A DNA stretch of 64,000 nt. Source: Microbispora sp. H11081 (GTDB lineage: Bacteria; Actinomycetota; Actinomycetes; Streptosporangiales; Streptosporangiaceae). The notes under the pieces are model-generated. The model saw only the letters and a program-made list of their open reading frames with translations. It was not told where the DNA came from and did no database searches. Shown piece by piece: positions 63,595-64,000 of this stretch. Made by a program: the position numbers and the translations under genes. Location: assembly GCF_012999535.1 (NCBI RefSeq), contig NZ_JABBWV010000002.1, positions 868,001-932,000 of the forward strand, given 5' to 3'. Position 1 is the first letter of the stretch. Every line of letters begins with the position of its first letter.

Positions 63595-63806
63595 CGCCCA
63601 TCCGTACCCACATTCCGCCGGTGTACGGGGGCGTGCGTCCATCACTGGGGAGCGGACATCGGCCCCATACCGTCGTGGGTCACAGCGTTCCCGGCGATTT
63701 TTCGCGCACGCCGGCCGGTTGGTGGCGCTGCCGCGACGACGGCGACAGGACGGCCCGCGACTTCTCAACCGGCATACTCTCCGTCCGCGGGGTACGGCCC
63801 CGCAAC

Positions 63807-64000
63807 ATGGTGCAGGTTGTCACTCGAGAAGCTGTGCAGGATCTTGTCTCAGCCGGGCGGGCTCAGCTGGTCGAGGTGCTCCCCAGGGAGCAGTACGAGT
63901 GGGCGCACCTCCCGTCTGCCGTCAACCACCCGATGCGGGATCTCGACGACCTGTCCGCCGCCACGCTGGACAGGTCTCGGCCGATCATCGTCTACTGCCA
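63807..64000 (+). CDS. Rhodanese-domain protein, 3' end outside window
   Basis: From ATG 63807 the frame reads MVQVVTREAVQDLVSAGRAQ, then LVEVLPREQYEWAHLPSAVN and PIIVYC at the window edge, where the Cys is the probable sulfur-carrying residue. This matches single-domain rhodanese proteins. About 65 codons are visible; the rest is cut off. Confidence 0.75.
   Translation, partial: MVQVVTREAVQDLVSAGRAQLVEVLPREQYEWAHLPSAVNHPMRDLDDLSAATLDRSRPIIVYC

Noticed and set aside
63553-63768. 71-codon minus-strand frame near the window end
   Set aside because: Arg-rich, no ribosome site, no domain; probably promoter region of the PRTase-hydrolase and rhodanese genes.

Overview
The window is very GC-rich, has almost all third codon positions G or C, uses many GTG/TTG starts, and packs genes in overlapping ATGA/GTGA/TGATG couples. 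It carries an ECF sigma factor with a SnoaL-like tail, dormancy-type genes (PEP synthase, CBS, long hibernation factor) and a thiopeptide-type RiPP cluster. This points to a filamentous actinomycete, most likely Streptosporangiales (Nonomuraea/Streptosporangium-like). The genus is inferred, not shown. No rRNA, tRNA or CRISPR array was seen.

Layout: (1) 0.2-3.0 kb, minus strand: a stand-alone trpB-trpA-gntR operon with a paired operator. (2) 3.2-8.3 kb: a SigG/SigJ-type ECF sigma factor, a RibD-like reductase, and two divergent regulator/target pairs (MerR/MFS exporter and TetR/NADP oxidoreductase), each with a clear palindromic operator. (3) 8.3-14.4 kb: a coiled-coil protein with a Cys-rich N-terminus, an FtsX-type ABC exporter divergent from an OmpR/histidine-kinase pair, and an integrase remnant. 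(4) 14.4-24.9 kb: a catabolic module read leftward (lipoprotein binding protein, two CUT1 permeases, two different ATPases, aldehyde dehydrogenase, a 67-residue ORF, Fe-type alcohol dehydrogenase), opposed by an FCD-type GntR regulator and a DJ-1/PfpI gene. (5) 24.9-32.6 kb: two large secreted ThuA-domain proteins, one with a glucose/sorbosone dehydrogenase domain. They are flanked by a direct segmental duplication: the DJ-1 gene is repeated almost base for base, and the second regulator copy is a deleted pseudogene. (6) 32.6-33.7 kb: an alpha/beta hydrolase, SDR debris and a very strong hairpin.

(7) 33.7-44.5 kb, the main item of interest: a compact plus-strand operon with the complete thiopeptide core set. 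It encodes an Ocin-ThiF-like partner, a YcaO cyclodehydratase ending in a PxPxP-type tail, a SagB-type azoline dehydrogenase, a 59-residue precursor, a split LanB (glutamylation and elimination proteins) and a pyridine-synthase-type [4+2] protein. The precursor leader ends in a GHGxxExGA-type motif like known thiopeptides, but the predicted core is Ser-rich with only two Cys, so the product should differ from canonical thiopeptides. The operon starts at an apparently leaderless ATG overlapped by a perfect TGGGAGCGCTCCCA palindrome, which is the published CebR box. A perfect 15-bp hairpin lies between the precursor and the LanB genes. No exporter, immunity gene or leader peptidase is recognisable inside the operon.

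(8) 44.6-49.2 kb: a large unrecognised two-TM protein and a LysR/nitroreductase divergent pair. (9) 49.2-64.0 kb: a stress/dormancy and central-carbon block with GH65 phosphorylase/hydrolase, a small protein, PEP synthase, a RafS-like long hibernation factor, a CBS protein, SPFH and RtcB remnants, a pyruvate-dehydrogenase-type E1alpha-E1beta-E2-ACP operon (E2 with two E3-binding domains), acetyl-CoA synthetase, a phosphoribosyltransferase-hydrolase fusion and the start of a rhodanese-domain gene cut by the window edge.
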